The notes below the pieces were generated by a model. The model saw nothing but the letters and a program-made list of their open reading frames with translations, was not told the origin of the DNA and searched no databases. 64,000 nucleotides of DNA from Alopecurus myosuroides (lineage: Eukaryota; Streptophyta; Magnoliopsida; Poales; Poaceae). The stretch lies in the NCBI GenBank assembly GCA_028641055.1, contig CM054057.1, positions 582,767,158 through 582,831,157 of the forward strand, written 5' to 3'. A program made the translations under genes and the position numbers. This document shows, one piece after another, positions 10,777 to 22,280 of this stretch (the stretch's first letter is position 1; each line of letters opens with the position of its first letter).

Positions 10777-12593
10777 TCACTCGGAGGAGATATCCAGGCT
10801 CGGAGGGCGGGCACGGCGGGGAGAGCTGATGACTTCTTCTCCTTCTTCCTCGTCAGACCACTCAATGAGCTTCCCGGTGGAGTCCTTGGCCTGCCACTTG
10901 TCCCAGTCGGTGATGCTAGGTAGCACCGGGGACTCCACAGAATCGCCACCATCATGACGAAGCTGACGCTCTGCCTTTGCTGCCTTGCGGTGCTTGAGCT
11001 CCTTATCATAGTGAACTTCCCATTGATGCTGCTCAATCTTATTGTTCACTTTGAACACCTTCTTGAGTGCCCTTGCCATCCACTTGAAAGCACCATCAGA
11101 GGGAGGAGGGCGAGAGGGACCAGCTGCCTCTTCTTCTTCTTCCTCATCAACGATAACACATGGGTTTGGCCTTGCCTTTGCGAGGAGCAGGTGTAGGATT
11201 CTTAGTGGGATCGGTGTGGTCCTTGATGAGAAGGCTCTTGTCCGTGTGTGGGATCCAATGCTCATCGTCAATAGGATTGTCTGGGAACTTGTCCGCCCAC
11301 ACATGCAAGATGATCTTCATAATAAAGGGTCCAAAGCAAGCATTCTTCCTATTGACAATGACGTGCCACAACTCATTCCATAGACAATCAAGCACATCAA
11401 GCTTCCGAGTTGAACCGACAAGCCGTTTCTCATGAGTAAGAAGCATGACATTCTTGAGAAAACCTTGGATCTCATCGATGTTCCCCGCCTTTGGGTTGAT
11501 GGTCTCTCGATAGATGCGGAGCATAACATCATAAGTGGGGTAGAGACCCTTGACAAACCTAACAACAAATTTCTTCCAGTGATACAGAGGGGTGAGTTGA
11601 TCCTTGGAGAGAGATAGAGTATTGGGGGCATGCACACAGATGCATCCACTGTCAAACTCCTCGCCACCGGCAAACGGTCCATGATCCGGGTATCCACCAA
11701 GAAGATTCCCTACTTAAGATCACTCGATAGTCAGCTGCTGTCCCTTGGTCATCCAAATAAAATGACGCTCTGTATCATTTGCTAGGTGCACAGTGGCCAA
11801 GAACTCACAGACCAAGCCTTCATCATAATCTTGTTGGACTTGCATAATGGGAGCAAGTCCAAGTGCATCCGCAAGCTCAAGTGCCTCTCCAAAGTACTTG
11901 GGATTCCTATCCATATGCCCAAAATTAATAGCATGTTGAGGAGCAACATTCTCCTTGGGCTTCCTCATCAAGATCTCATGATAGATTTGGCTCTGAAACA
12001 CGGTGTGGAATCGAGGGTCCTTACCCCGGAACTGTGGCATCAAACGGTCGCGGTCAATAACATATGGGTTCTCCCGACGTTCTTTCAAGAACACCCCCTC
12101 GGACATCTTGGAAGCAGACTTTTCCCTACGAGGTAATGTCTTCTGGGGAGCCGGGAATCTCTGCCGGCGCTTGGGCTGAGAAGGGTCCAAAGTTTCCTCA
12201 ATTTCATCGACCCTAGGAGCCTTGCGACGAGCCATGCTCTTGGAGCGAGTGCCCTTGCCTTTGGAGCCGGATGCATCTATGAAAGAAATACCAAGAATAG
12301 CATGAAGAAAAGGTAATGCTCAAGTTTTAGGAGACGCACAAATCCAAGTAACAAAGATATGAATAGTATTAGGGTTGAATAACAAGGGGTGGGGCTATGA
12401 ACTAATCCACCCTAAGAACCGTAGCGATTCAAACCTAATACTCACAATCTAGGTTGCTAGGGTTTGTACTCGTGATCTTCTACTCCCAAAAACCAAATCC
12501 ACGCATCTAGATGTGAAGAACATGGAGCTCCTAGTGCATTCCCATCCATCAACTAGATGAGAGAGAGAGAGCAAGCATACCCGCATCATCCAT
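10777..12593 (-). pseudogene. Copia-B env-position ORF, with predicted intron
   Basis: A third coding block lies downstream of RNase H, where SIRE-type elements carry an env-like or unknown gene. The main frame runs from 12276 down: a basic N-terminus (MARRKAPRVDE at 12235), then a conserved-looking segment containing FRGKDPRFHTVFQS, and a C-terminal part with a Glu run, a coiled-coil-like stretch and an acidic end (11190-10777). Two nearby stops at about 11705-11720 and a frameshift near 11190 break it. A 13-nt first exon (12581-12593, MDDA) can be joined in frame across a 304-nt GT-AG intron (12277-12580) to exon 2 at 12276. I see no clear signal peptide or membrane span, so a true envelope role is not supported. 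The function is unknown. Confidence 0.6.
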
Positions 12594-13312
12594 GGTGGAA
12601 GGAGAGGAGGAAGAAGATCCTGGGGTGGTCCAAGGCAAGGAGGAGGGCTCCCGGCGGTGGAGCACCCGATTCCGGCGACGGAGAGCTTGGGGGCGGTAGC
12701 GGTTGTGAGGGAGAAGAGGGAGGACGAGTGGGGGGAAATAAGATTGGATCTTGTTGACCCCTGCTCGCCCTGGGTCTTATCTGCAGAAACGCCATGGGCG
12801 GAGCCTCTGGTGGTTTCACCGGAGCCTCCGTCAGACCAAGTTTTCGCGCGCCAAAACCAGAAAAACGAGAGCATTAAGAATAGAATGGTGTTTTGGGCAA
12901 AGCGAGCTTGGGTTGGAAGATTGAAACTGTTGTACGAGAGACATTACTCGATGGGGTTCGCAAGATGCAAAGATATAAAAATCTGAAACCGCACAAGTTG
13001 TCAAGAGGGAATAAGATATTCAGGAAAGATCCAAAAAGAAACATAAAAACAACTCCGAGAGGAGGAGGTTGGTGGCCGAAGCCACCATGTGTGAGTGTGT
13101 ACTTTGGCACCGTGAAGATATATCTTGGGTCCAAGAGTACTACTCACAATTAAGCACAATAAGCCACAAATTGGCTAGATATGCAATGATGAATTGATTT
13201 TCGTATAATAAGAGGAGTGTACACTCATGAGTTGAGTGACGCTCCCCCTATGTTCATGCCTACATCCAAACCTAATAGAACGTATAATGAAGGTACATAT
13301 GCAAGGTTTCAA
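12594..13312 (-). other. Copia-B spacer between RNase H and env-position ORF
   Basis: Minus-strand sequence with no convincing frame. It contains another copy of the GGCGGAGCCTC/ACCGGAGCCTCCG motif found in the LTRs (about 12795-12830). It would act as leader sequence for the 3' gene if that is expressed from a separate or spliced RNA; this is inference. Confidence 0.4.
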
Positions 13313-14699
13313 GTGAAGTTGGAAGAATCGATGACATTTAGTTCATTCCTCAAAGCTCGATACCTTGGTTCATCAAGGGCCTTCGTGAAGATATCGGCAA
13401 GTTGATCCTTGGTGGACACATATGAGAGATCAATATCAAATTTCTCAACATGATCCCGAATGAAATGATGACGGATCTCAATGTTTTTCGTCTTGGAGGC
13501 ACCTTGTCAAAATGAATACCATAGTCCTTCAAGGTTTGCCTCATCCAAAGCAATTGGGCACAACAACTTGCCGCGGAGATATACTCGGCCTCGATGGTGG
13601 AGAGAGCAATGCAGTTTTGCTTCTTTGAAGACCAACATACTAAGGAGCGACGAAGGAATTGGCAACCCCCGGATGTGGACTTCCTATCCTTCTTCTCTCC
13701 CGCATAATCCGCATCCGAATATGCAACGAGCTGAAAACTTGAACCCTTGGGATACCAAAGACCAAAATTTGGGGTATGAACTAAATATAGAAAGATTCGT
13801 TTCACTGCTTCCAAATGACTTTTCCTAAGAGAGGCTTGAAACCTTGCACATTTACCTACACTATACATGATATCCTGTCTAGATGCACAAAGGTAGAGCA
13901 AAGAGCCAATCATGGAGCGGTATACCTTTTGGTCTACCTCTTTACCATTGGGGTCGGGTTTCAAGTCAGTGGTTATGGACATGGGAGTCTTCATAGGCTT
14001 GGCGTCATGCATATTGAATCTCTTGAGCATGTCTTGAGTGTATTTGGCTTGTTTGATGAAGGTTCCTTCATGATATTGATTCACTTCAAAGCCAAGGAAA
14101 AACTCAAATTCTCCCATCATACTCATCTCAAACCTATCGGTCATAAGCTTGCAAAACTCTTCATTGAACAAAGTGTTAGTAGACCCAAAAATGATGTCAT
14201 CCACATATAGTTGGCATATGAATAAGTCACCTCCAACTGCCTTAGTAAAGAGGGTGGGATCGATTAAACCAACATTAAACCCACGATCCACTAGAAACTC
14301 TTTAAGGTGCTCGTACCACACACGTGGAGCTTGTTTAAGTCCATAGAGTGCCTTATCGAGTTTATCGACGTGATCGGGGTGGTTGGGATCCTCGAAACCC
14401 GGAGGTTGCTTAACATATACTAACTCACTAATGGGACCATTTAGGAAAGCACTTTTAACATCCATTTGTTGCAACTTAAAATTACGATGAGATGCATAAG
14501 CAAGTAAGATACGAATGGATTCAAGACGACCTACGGGGGCAAAGGTTTCACTAAAATCAACACCTTCTACTTGAGAAAACCCTTGAGCCACCAACCTTGC
14601 CTTGTTGTAAATGACAATACCATCTTTATCTTGCTTGTTCTTGAACACCCATTTGGTGCCAATAACATTCTTGCAATCCTTGGGCCTTGGCACTAACTT
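13313..14699 (-). pseudogene. Copia-B reverse transcriptase and RNase H
   Basis: Copia RT core in one frame from 14693: the start of the domain (GTKWVFKNK), the [10 protein letters not shown] motif, [17 protein letters not shown] and the catalytic YVDD at 14196-14207. RNase H follows with SDADYAG and STIEAEY. Near 13480-13500 the frame shifts and roughly 20 residues are missing, including the region where CDN (a catalytic Asp) should lie. The tail resumes in another frame (KHIEIRHHF, ending at about 13313). Upstream, a Trp codon is TAG at about 14700, separating RT from the linker. RT could fold, but RNase H is defective. Confidence 0.85.
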
Positions 14700-15390
14700 C
14701 TAGACTTTGTTGCGCTCAAAGTTATTGAGTTCATCATGCATGGCTTCAAGCCAATCTTGATCTTTGAGAGCTTCGTAAACCTTCTTGGGTTCAATGAAAG
14801 AGACAAAAGCACGAGCCTTGCTAAAATCCGCCAATTGCTTCCGAGTGACAACCCTTCCACGAACTTTCCCAAGTATCTTGTCCTCCGTGTGACCCGCTCG
14901 TTCAAGATTCTCTAGCCTTCTCTTTGCTCTACGAGCTAGTAGCTCCTCCAAAGATTCTTTGGATATAGCTTCAGAATCACCTTCTTCATCGGAGACACGT
15001 CCATCTTCATCTCGGCTTTGATCATTAGTGGGTGAAGGATCACCACTAGGTTGAGCTCTCTCAACAATGATGGGACTTTGATCATGGCTTTGATGAGAAG
15101 TTTGGCCTTGATCATGATCTTGGCCTTGATCACTTGCTTGACCTTTATCATTAGCTTGAGGGCTTGGTGCATCTTGTTGGGTAGCTTGTGTATCAATAGG
15201 TGTAGTCAATGGCTCCACTTGAGTGGGGCATAGTCCTTCTCCCTCCGTCATCCGGTAACCCTCAATGGGAATTATTTCACCAATCCCCATTCTTCTTATG
15301 ACGATGAGAGGAATTGCATCTCCTAAAACACCATGATCTATACGCCCCCCCGAGAGTCGTTATCCTCATCAAACACCACGTCTATAGCTT
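14700..15390 (-). pseudogene. Copia-B integrase-RT linker region
   Basis: Low-complexity linker typical between integrase and RT in long Copia elements. It starts with short Asp/Gln repeats of the type QGQDHDQGQTSHQSHDQ (about 15050-15180), then an acidic stretch, and ends with the conserved lead-in to RT (EAMHDELNNFERNKV). It is in frame with RT apart from the TAG at about 14700. At about 15300-15390 the frame from integrase is disturbed by a C-run, probably a small indel. Confidence 0.65.
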
Positions 15391-16599
15391 CTTCAACTTG
15401 TCCGGTGGACTTGTTGTAGACTCTATAGGCGTGAGCATTTGTGGCACAGCCAACAAAAAGGTCTCAAATTTTGACAAATGTTTACCTTTCTTGCGAATGA
15501 AGCACTTGCAACCAGAGACCTTGAAGTAAGATACGTCTGGTTTCTTGCCCGTGAGAATCTCATAGGGAGTCTTGTTCAAGATCTTGCGGAGATATAACCG
15601 GTTGGTAGCATGAAAAGCGGTGGAGACGGCTTCGGCCCAAAAGTTATAAGGAGAAGAGAACTCCGCAATCATTGTCCTAGCCGCATCCATCAAAGTCCGG
15701 TTCTTTCTCTCCGCAACACCATTTTGTTGAGGGGTGTAGGGAGAGGAGTATTGGTGAGCAATGCCCTCTTCACTAAGAAATCCCTCAACGGTATAGTTCT
15801 TGAACTCCGTACCATTATCACTCCGAATGGCCAATATGGAAGCATTGTGTTGGCGCTCCACTAGAGTGATAAACTCGATGAATCTCTTTTGAGTCTCACT
15901 CTTCCTCTTGAAGAAATACACCCAAAAATAACTTTAGTAATCATCCACAATCACTAAGCAATACTTCTTGCCTCTGAGACTATCATAAGATAGTGGACCT
16001 AAGAGATCTAAGTGAATGAGCTCAAGGATTCTTGTGGTGGAGATATTAGTCTTGGTTGGATGGAATTCTCCATGTTGCTTTCCAAAGTTGCAAGAACTAC
16101 ACACACGATCTTTAGCAAACTTATCCTTGGTTAGTCCTAGAACATGATTGCCACTTTGAAGGTCATGCGGCATTCTCATATTGGTGTGGGCTAACCGGCG
16201 ATGCCAAAGCCACTCCACATCAACTTTAGCCATTAGGCATGTCGCGGCACACGTGTCTCCTTTAGAGAAGTTCACTACATACATGCCGTTCTCGACAAAC
16301 CCAACAAAGACTACTTTAAGAGTTGTTTACCAAGTGACAATCACATTCTCTTTATTAAAGAAAGAGGTAAAACCACAATTTGCAAGTTGAAGAACGGACA
16401 TCAAGTTATAACCAAGGGACTCAACAAGGAGGACATTCTCAATTGATACATCATTTGAGATAGCGACCTTGCCTCGTCCCAATACCTTAAGTTCGGAATT
16501 GTCACCAATAGTGACGCAATTGATATGAGATAATGGAGGTTCAATATTTCTCATTGCATCATTGCTTCCGGTCATATGTTGGGATGCACCACTATCCAC
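15382..16599 (-). pseudogene. Copia-B protease, GAG-pre-integrase and integrase
   Basis: Protease begins at 16599 with DSGASQHMTG (active Asp-Ser-Gly). After an early stop near 16327 the frame continues at 16284 with the HHCC-type GAG-pre-integrase (WLWHRRLAH, then CSSCNFGKQ) and the integrase core. The catalytic Asp residues are in LDLLGP and RSDNGTEF, and the Glu is in NGVAERKNRT. One in-frame TAA between VDDY and the next segment (about 15931) interrupts the core. The order is normal for Copia. It is inactive as it stands because of the stops. Confidence 0.8.
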
Positions 16600-18662
16600 C
16601 GTCCATCTACCCGACCCGGAAGCACTTCCCTACAAGAGATCAATTTCTTGATTTAGGTACCCATACTTCAATGGGTCCTCTTTTGTTAGTCACAAGGGTC
16701 TTAGGAACCCAAATAGTCCAATGATAATCATCGCCATAAGAAGTACCAATGTATTTAGCATAAACATGACCATCTCTAGATTTCATAAGAACATAAGAGG
16801 GGTTATATTTTCCGGCAAAGTCGTTGTGAGTGATGCTCCCCCTAGAGGTATCATCACCCATCACGGCTTTGGTATCCTTCTCCTTGGTCACCTCTACCTT
16901 TTTCACAAAGACAACATCCCATGCGGGAGAGGTGGACTCCTTGGTTTTCTTCTTTGACTTGGTAACAAAGCCAAGTCCTTCCATTCCCTTCTTGGCTCCT
17001 TGAGAGCTTATGGCATCATTGATAGTTTTCTCTCTTCCTACAATGTTAGTAGTAGTACAAGAGGTAGGAATGATAACAATACTATTAGAGGAGGAAGTCA
17101 CTTGCTTATTAGATTGTTGAGCTAGGAGCTTATTTCGAGACGTGGTGAGCTTGTAATGGATTTCTTTAAGAGACGTGAACTCCTTTTCTAGTTTTCCATC
17201 ACGCTCAACAAGTTCCTCATGAGCTATCCCTAGCTTCAACTCTTCTTCTTCAAAGATTTTAAGTAAAGCACTAGATTGTTCATTATCCTTCCTAAGTTTG
17301 GAAACACTAATAGCATAAGTCTCTTCTAAACTAGATAGTATCTCTTTAGGAGAGGCTCTCAAGGATCTTTCTTTCTCAAGAGCTTCTACAAGCTCATTGT
17401 CATGATTCTCATGACCACCACCTGTCTAGGAGCACCGGCCTTGTGAGCCTCCCATCTCTTCCAATAACAATGCATGGCAAGAGCGATGCACTTATGAGCA
17501 CCCTTGTATGTGTCTTCATAATCCTCATCATCCTTATCTACTTCTTCTATCCGAGCAACCTCCTTGGACTTTAAGGCGAGGTTGGGAGACTTTCCAACTC
17601 CTGTTGAGCGAGCGAAAGCATCATCCACGCTCTTGTGAGATAGGTATATGGCTATGAACTCACTAAGAACACCAATGGAGTCGAGGGAGTTGTAGTCTGA
17701 TCTTGTACAAATGCTCGTGGATAGGTTCTTTTCAAACGGAGTTATGGCCTTGACAAACTTCCTCTTGATCCTTTCATCGGAGATATCCTCTTTTCCAAAA
17801 TCCCTCAATTTGTTGCCAAGAGTGACAACTCTTCTATATAGTTCCTCGAGACTCTCATCTTCAAGCATAACGAAGTTCTCGGACTTGTCGAGAGCCATAT
17901 CATACTTGGAGGATTGAATGCTAGCATTGCCTTGAAACAAAGTGTCAAGTTTATCCCAAGTCGCCTTGGTGGTCTTGATACCGCGGATGTGTTCAAGATG
18001 TTCTCTTGGGAGAGCCTTCTGGATAGTGACAAGAGCGGTCTTGTTGAGTTGAAATTCCACATCTTCTCTTGGAGTCAAGTTTCTTGCATCGTGGGGATGA
18101 AATCCATGGAGAACAATTCTCCAAAAGGCGGTGCAAGACCCTGAAATATCAGACTCCATATCGAACTTACAAAAAGAGAATTCGTTAGTGTTAAGCATGG
18201 GAGGAAGTCCAACATTTAGAATGTGTGTCATTGTGGCAATGGGATGGATAGTGTCATAATTGTGAGGCGGTGGTACGGTACTTTTGAGTTAGACCCCGAA
18301 CCGTTAGCCGATTGAGACTTGGAGCCTTCGGAGCTCCCACCGCTCTTAGCCTTTTTATCGGCTTTTGCCTTGGCTTTCGCCTTGGCTAAGACAATGTTAG
18401 CTTCCATTTCGGCGATGTCCAGAATGGACTCTTCATCCGAGCTAACCTCATCGGCGGTGAGATGTGGTTCCTCAAGCTTCTTGGTTTCCCCCATCATGGC
18501 CTCCAACATTTTCTTTATCCTAGAAACCTCCAAACCAACACTAGAGCTAACCTTGGACAATTCGGTTTGGAGAGTTCCAACTTTTTCTTGTAGGTTAGTT
18601 ATAGTGTCGGTCGTTTTGGCGATTTCCGCATTAGAACCGTCGGGCGCATTTTCATTGACCAT
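16600..18662 (-). pseudogene. Copia-B gag
   Basis: Gag in three pieces. The N-terminal piece (18662-18228) has a heptad-like helix and an Ala/Lys-rich stretch. The middle piece (18231-17386) is the UBN2-type gag core. The C-terminal piece (17362-16640) has a long coiled coil (EEEELKLGIAHEELVERD) and ends with the WVPK motif that normally leads into protease. A frameshift near 16680 and a TAG near 16629 separate gag from protease. I find no good CCHC knuckle; the Cys-containing patch near 17450 is too poor to call. Confidence 0.75.
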
Positions 18663-18700
18663 TATACTCTTAGGCGGTTAAGCCCTTAGCAAGAGCCGAG

Positions 18701-18712
18701 GCTCTGATACCA
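18701..18712 (-). promoter_or_regulatory. Copia-B primer-binding site (tRNA-Met type)
   Basis: The minus strand reads TGGTATCAGAGC, the standard primer site of plant Copia elements, two bases downstream of the 5' LTR end at 18715. Confidence 0.95.
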
Positions 18713-18714
18713 AT

Positions 18715-19989
18715 TGAAAGTGCACTATGGTCAACTAGAGGAGGTGAATAGGTTGACTACCATTTTTTCTTGTTTTCCTTTTAATTATGGCTAAGCAAGA
18801 TAAAGTAAGGTTCTCTAGATGTGCAACTAGGTGAGCAAACTAAGTGATACAACATAAGATACACAACTGAAGTAAAACGAAAGGCAACAAGATATACCAC
18901 AAGTGTAAACAAGGAGACAAGGATATGTTTTCCGTAGTTCCTTCTCAAGAGAAGTACGTCTACGTTGGAGAGGTGGGGAGCCACCTAGGAGCTCCTCAAT
19001 AGCACGGTTGTGCACACCTTATTCTCATTGAGCTTCTCCGGTGAGGGATATTCTCGTTTCCACTATGAGGTCGACTTGAAGGCGTTGACCAAACCCTTAC
19101 ATGAACTCGAGGTCACTCCACAAGATGGATGGAGTCTCTAAAGCAATCCGAAGCTTATTGCAACAAGGTGGAAGCTACAAGCACAAGATCTACTAAGGTT
19201 TCTAGGCCTCAAGTAGGATTCTAGATCTACTAGGATGTGGTGGATGGATTTGAAATTCCTTTGGTGGAAGTGTGGATCTAGGTCTCCTCTAGCTCTCCAC
19301 AAAGTATGGGAGTGTTTGGGTGGTTGGAGTGGGAGATCTAGGAGGTTGAAGCTTTCATCAATGGTTAGGAGAGAGAGTGGAAAAAGCTTAGCATTTATGA
19401 GGTAAGGGAAGGGGTATTTATAGCCCCTCCCAAAGTGTCCGTTTGAGAAGATCCCGCATCACCAGAGGCTCCGGTGGTCTTCATATATGCGCAGCAGCGC
19501 GGTCCATTTTCGCTTTGCGCTGTAACCTGCGGGGCGGAGGCTCCGGTGGTTTTGGTGGAGGCTCCGCCCATCGGAGGTCACCGGAGGCTCCGCTCGGGCC
19601 TCCGCTCGTATCGAACCGAACGCCATTTTGGCGGAGGCTCCACCCACCGGAGCCAGCGGAGGCTCCGGTGGTTTTACCGGAGGCTCCGCCCTGGCCTCTT
19701 CTCTTCTCCTCCCGAACGCCATTTTGGCGGAACCCACACCGGAGCCTAGCGCCTGAGCTGTGCTGGAAAAAAGTCTGGGGCGAAGGTTCCGGTGGTTTCA
19801 CCGGAGCCTCCGCTGCATACATAAAAACTTTCCCAGCTTTGTCATTTTGAGCTCTTTTCGTTCCAAACAAAATTGTATCCCATAGAGAATGTATACTTGA
19901 TGAACCTGGGCATTTTCATGAATAACAAATGATCATTATTCTAATAGGTATGTTGTCATTAAATTATCAAAACGGAAGATGATCTTTCA
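18715..19989 (-). repeat. Copia-B 5' LTR
   Basis: 1,275 bp, TGAAAG/CTTTCA ends, the partner of 9048-10372. The minus-strand TATAAATA box is at 19415-19422. Upstream of it on that strand (19440-19810) lie many GGAGGCTCCG/CCGGAGCC palindromic units, so the repeats sit in the promoter-proximal U3 part. Confidence 0.9.
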
Positions 19990-19994
19990 ATGTG
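19990..19994. repeat. Target-site duplication of Copia-B, right copy
   Basis: ATGTG, identical to 9043-9047. Confidence 0.9.
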
Positions 19995-20399
19995 GCACTC
20001 CAATTCTCAGTGTCGTAAGAGATTTTACAAGTCGGATGTTGTGTAAGAAGAATATCTACAAGACGGGGCAAGGAAGGACAAGTATGATGAACACTCAGTC
20101 ACTCACACACACGCATGCACACACGTTAACCTCCAAGTTGAGCATTACACACACCATAAATGCTCCAGACTAGAACAAAATGAAGCAAGCTACACATTAC
20201 GAGCAAGGAAATCATCCTCCAAGCCAATGAAGCAAACTTATCTTGGTTCCTAGAGTTGGCTTGAGAACAACAGCAATAGTAGGTGGTGTAACAAACTGAA
20301 GCAAGGAACAAACTGAAAAACAAATAACATCATAATAGAAATAGAAACATTATAATGTCCATAAGGGAAAGAGAAACACAAGTTATGTTAACAACCAAA
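19995..20399. other. Older host sequence right of Copia-B
   Basis: Continuation of the sequence interrupted at 9047. It includes a short CACAC/CATGCACAC-rich stretch at about 20100-20155. No coding frame is recognised. Confidence 0.4.
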
Positions 20400-20920
20400 A
20401 AATGGAAATACCATGACAACTTGTTCATCACAACTTTCATGTGTTAATGTGCCAATGGCAGTCAGACCATGAGCAATTAGCTATGAATCTATTAGAATTA
20501 GTTCCCACTTTATCCATCTCAAAGTCTGCTACAATGGAATAATGTCTTATAGCTTATGTAAATGTAACCATGTCAGGAAACATAGCCCCCAATTTAATGT
20601 CAGCATTGTAAGGATAATTGGCCACAGTGAAGTCAAGATGAATGTTAGTATGCTATCCCTCCTGCTGCATGAGATGCTTAACATCAAAGAAACTCATATC
20701 ATGTCAGATCCATGAGACGCTTCTTCCTCAGGTGCTACATCCAGTGCTACCACTACATATTGACTAAGGTCAACACAAACTAGGTGTTCATCATCCACTC
20801 CAACATACTCCTCCTCATTGTCAGCTCGTGCAACATTTGAAAGGGCGGAGCCGGCGGCGCACAACCAGGGTTCATGTGTGCTGGGACAAAGGAAAGAGAC
20901 AAGAGTGGAACTTAGCATAT
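20400..20920 (-). pseudogene. Mutator-like transposase N-terminal fragment
   Basis: On the minus strand the frame from about 20698 to 20432 reads FFDVKHLMQQEG, then LGAMFPDMVTFT, AIRHYSIVADFEMDKVGT and NCSWSDCHWHIN. Spacing and motif resemble the MuDR N-terminal DNA-binding region, in which an F-x-(D/S)-hydrophobic segment is followed by IR-x-Y-(S/A)-I and a C-x4-C-x-W-x-I motif. In-frame stops fall at about 20651 and 20553. An acidic upstream part (20918-20694, DNEEEYVGVDDEH) is in a neighbouring frame, as expected for the acidic leader of such proteins. No transposase core or TIR was found, so this is a remnant. Confidence 0.55.
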
Positions 20921-21303
20921 GAACTTGGTATTATGTTATTTCTAGTTAGTGGGCCCATGGGACTTTTCATCTAGGACAAAATTCATATCCAGGTTTTGTA
21001 CCAAAGAGGAGCTCAAAAGATCAGAATGGCATCTACAAACGTATGAGAGAATTGGAGTGGAATTTTTTGAAAGTTGGAAATTGAAGTGGCATTTTCGATT
21101 TGGCATGAATTGTAGTGGCCTTTATCAAATTAACCTATTACAATTTACCGAAACTCCATGGAAAACTCTCATAAATATGGCATCTGGTTGGTCGACAACA
21201 AAAGGTATGTAAATTAACTTACACCAACTCTACCGATTGATATATGAGAACATCTTGATAGATGTGAGTGATCCCGTGTAGCAGCTGGCATCACAAATAG
21301 GCG
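20921..21303. other. Unassigned sequence
   Basis: AT-rich DNA between the transposase fragment and the LINE insertion site. A short plus-strand open frame (20949-21212) has no recognisable domain, and I do not regard it as a gene. Confidence 0.3.
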
Positions 21304-21319
21304 TTGGGACTACTAGGTG
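21304..21319. repeat. LINE target-site duplication, left copy
   Basis: TTGGGACTACTAGGTG. The partner at 25773-25788 differs at one base (C to G). Sixteen bases is a normal LINE TSD length. Confidence 0.75.
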
Positions 21320-21824
21320 TTTTTTTCGAGGGTATGCAATTGCACACCGTATTTTTTTATATAGAAGGAGAGTTTTAATTACAAAGAACGCGACAGCCCA
21401 AGCTGGAAATCGACACAACTATCACACACTCACTCCAAACACTCGTAGCGACACGGGTAGAAAATAGGCCTTTAGTCCCGGTTCGCAAAGGCCATTAATC
21501 CCGGCCGTGCAACCGGGACTAAATATGCGCGACTAAAGGCCCCCATTTAGTCGCGCCTCTTACGAACCGGAACTAAAGGCCCGTCCACGTGGGCGGCTGG
21601 CGTGTGCCAGGGGCGGAGGAGCTTTAGTCCGGTTTGTAACACGAACCGGGACTACAGGCTATTTCGTTATTTTTTTAATTTATTTGGGTTTCTAATTATT
21701 TTTCACTCCAATTTTCACTCCCTTTTTTTCACTCCAATTTTTCACTCCTTTTTTTTAGATTTTTTATTATTTGCTTAGTGTCTAACTACAATTATCTCTA
21801 GTCAAATTACTTAATCGTGGTCAA

Positions 21825-21910
21825 ACTTCCCGCTCGGTCACCCATCCTCCCACTACTCTAGCACTAGCACGCTTAACTTTCGAGTTCCATCCCGTCCCGC
21901 ATTCAAGTGT
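21825..21910 (-). other. 5S-rRNA-derived segment in CACTA-1
   Basis: The minus strand contains AGTTAAGCGTGCT and, some 30 bases later, GGATGGGTGACC followed by GGGAAGT. These are the A-box and C-box regions of the internal promoter of plant 5S rRNA, in the right order and spacing. The segment between (TAGAGTAGTGGGA) also resembles 5S. The 5' part of the gene is weak and no complete 5S gene is present, so this is a derivative rather than an rRNA gene. Confidence 0.75.
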
Positions 21911-22080
21911 TTCGCACGCATGTATGTGATAATATCAATCCTATTAACATGTTGGTCGATGCAACATTTCTTTATTGTTTGAATTTCAAATAAATCTTTT
22001 AATAAACAAAAGTAATGATGTAATAATAATTTTGAATAAATAAATAAACATTAACTTTTTAATTTTTATTATTTCTAGAA

Positions 22081-22280
22081 AAAATTCAGAAAAATAAAAC
22101 TAATTCATTTTACCATCTTAAAAATACAAATAATATATCAAAAAATTTAGAAAAATAAAACTAATTCATTTTACCATCTTAAAAATAAAACTAATATATG
22201 AAAAAATTCAGAAAAATAAAACTAATTCATTTTACCATCTTAAAAATACAAATAATATATCAAAAAATTCAGAAAAATCA
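22081..22280. repeat. 61-bp tandem repeat, about 3.3 copies
   Basis: The phrase AGAAAAATAAAACTAATTCA recurs at about 22089, 22150 and 22211, a period of 61 bp, with few differences. It lies in the AT-rich non-coding part of CACTA-1, 3' of the exonuclease gene. Confidence 0.85.

Larger units (their letters stand above)
9048..19989 (-). mobile_element. Copia-B, full-length SIRE/Maximus-type Copia element
   Basis: A 10.9-kb element bounded by LTRs (9048-10372 and 18715-19989), with the 5-bp TSD ATGTG on both sides, a tRNA-Met type primer site and a polypurine tract. The minus-strand order is 5' LTR, gag, protease, integrase, RT-RNase H, a third coding block in the env position, 3' LTR. The long LTRs, the long gag with coiled coil and the extra 3' block fit the SIRE/Maximus lineage. 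By eye the LTRs differ at about a dozen sites in the first 300 bp, plus indels, so the insertion is not recent. All coding blocks carry stops or frameshifts. Confidence 0.9.

Noticed and set aside
10777..12593. Calling the Copia-B third gene an envelope protein
   Set aside because: No signal peptide, transmembrane span or fusion-like segment was visible; only its position fits.
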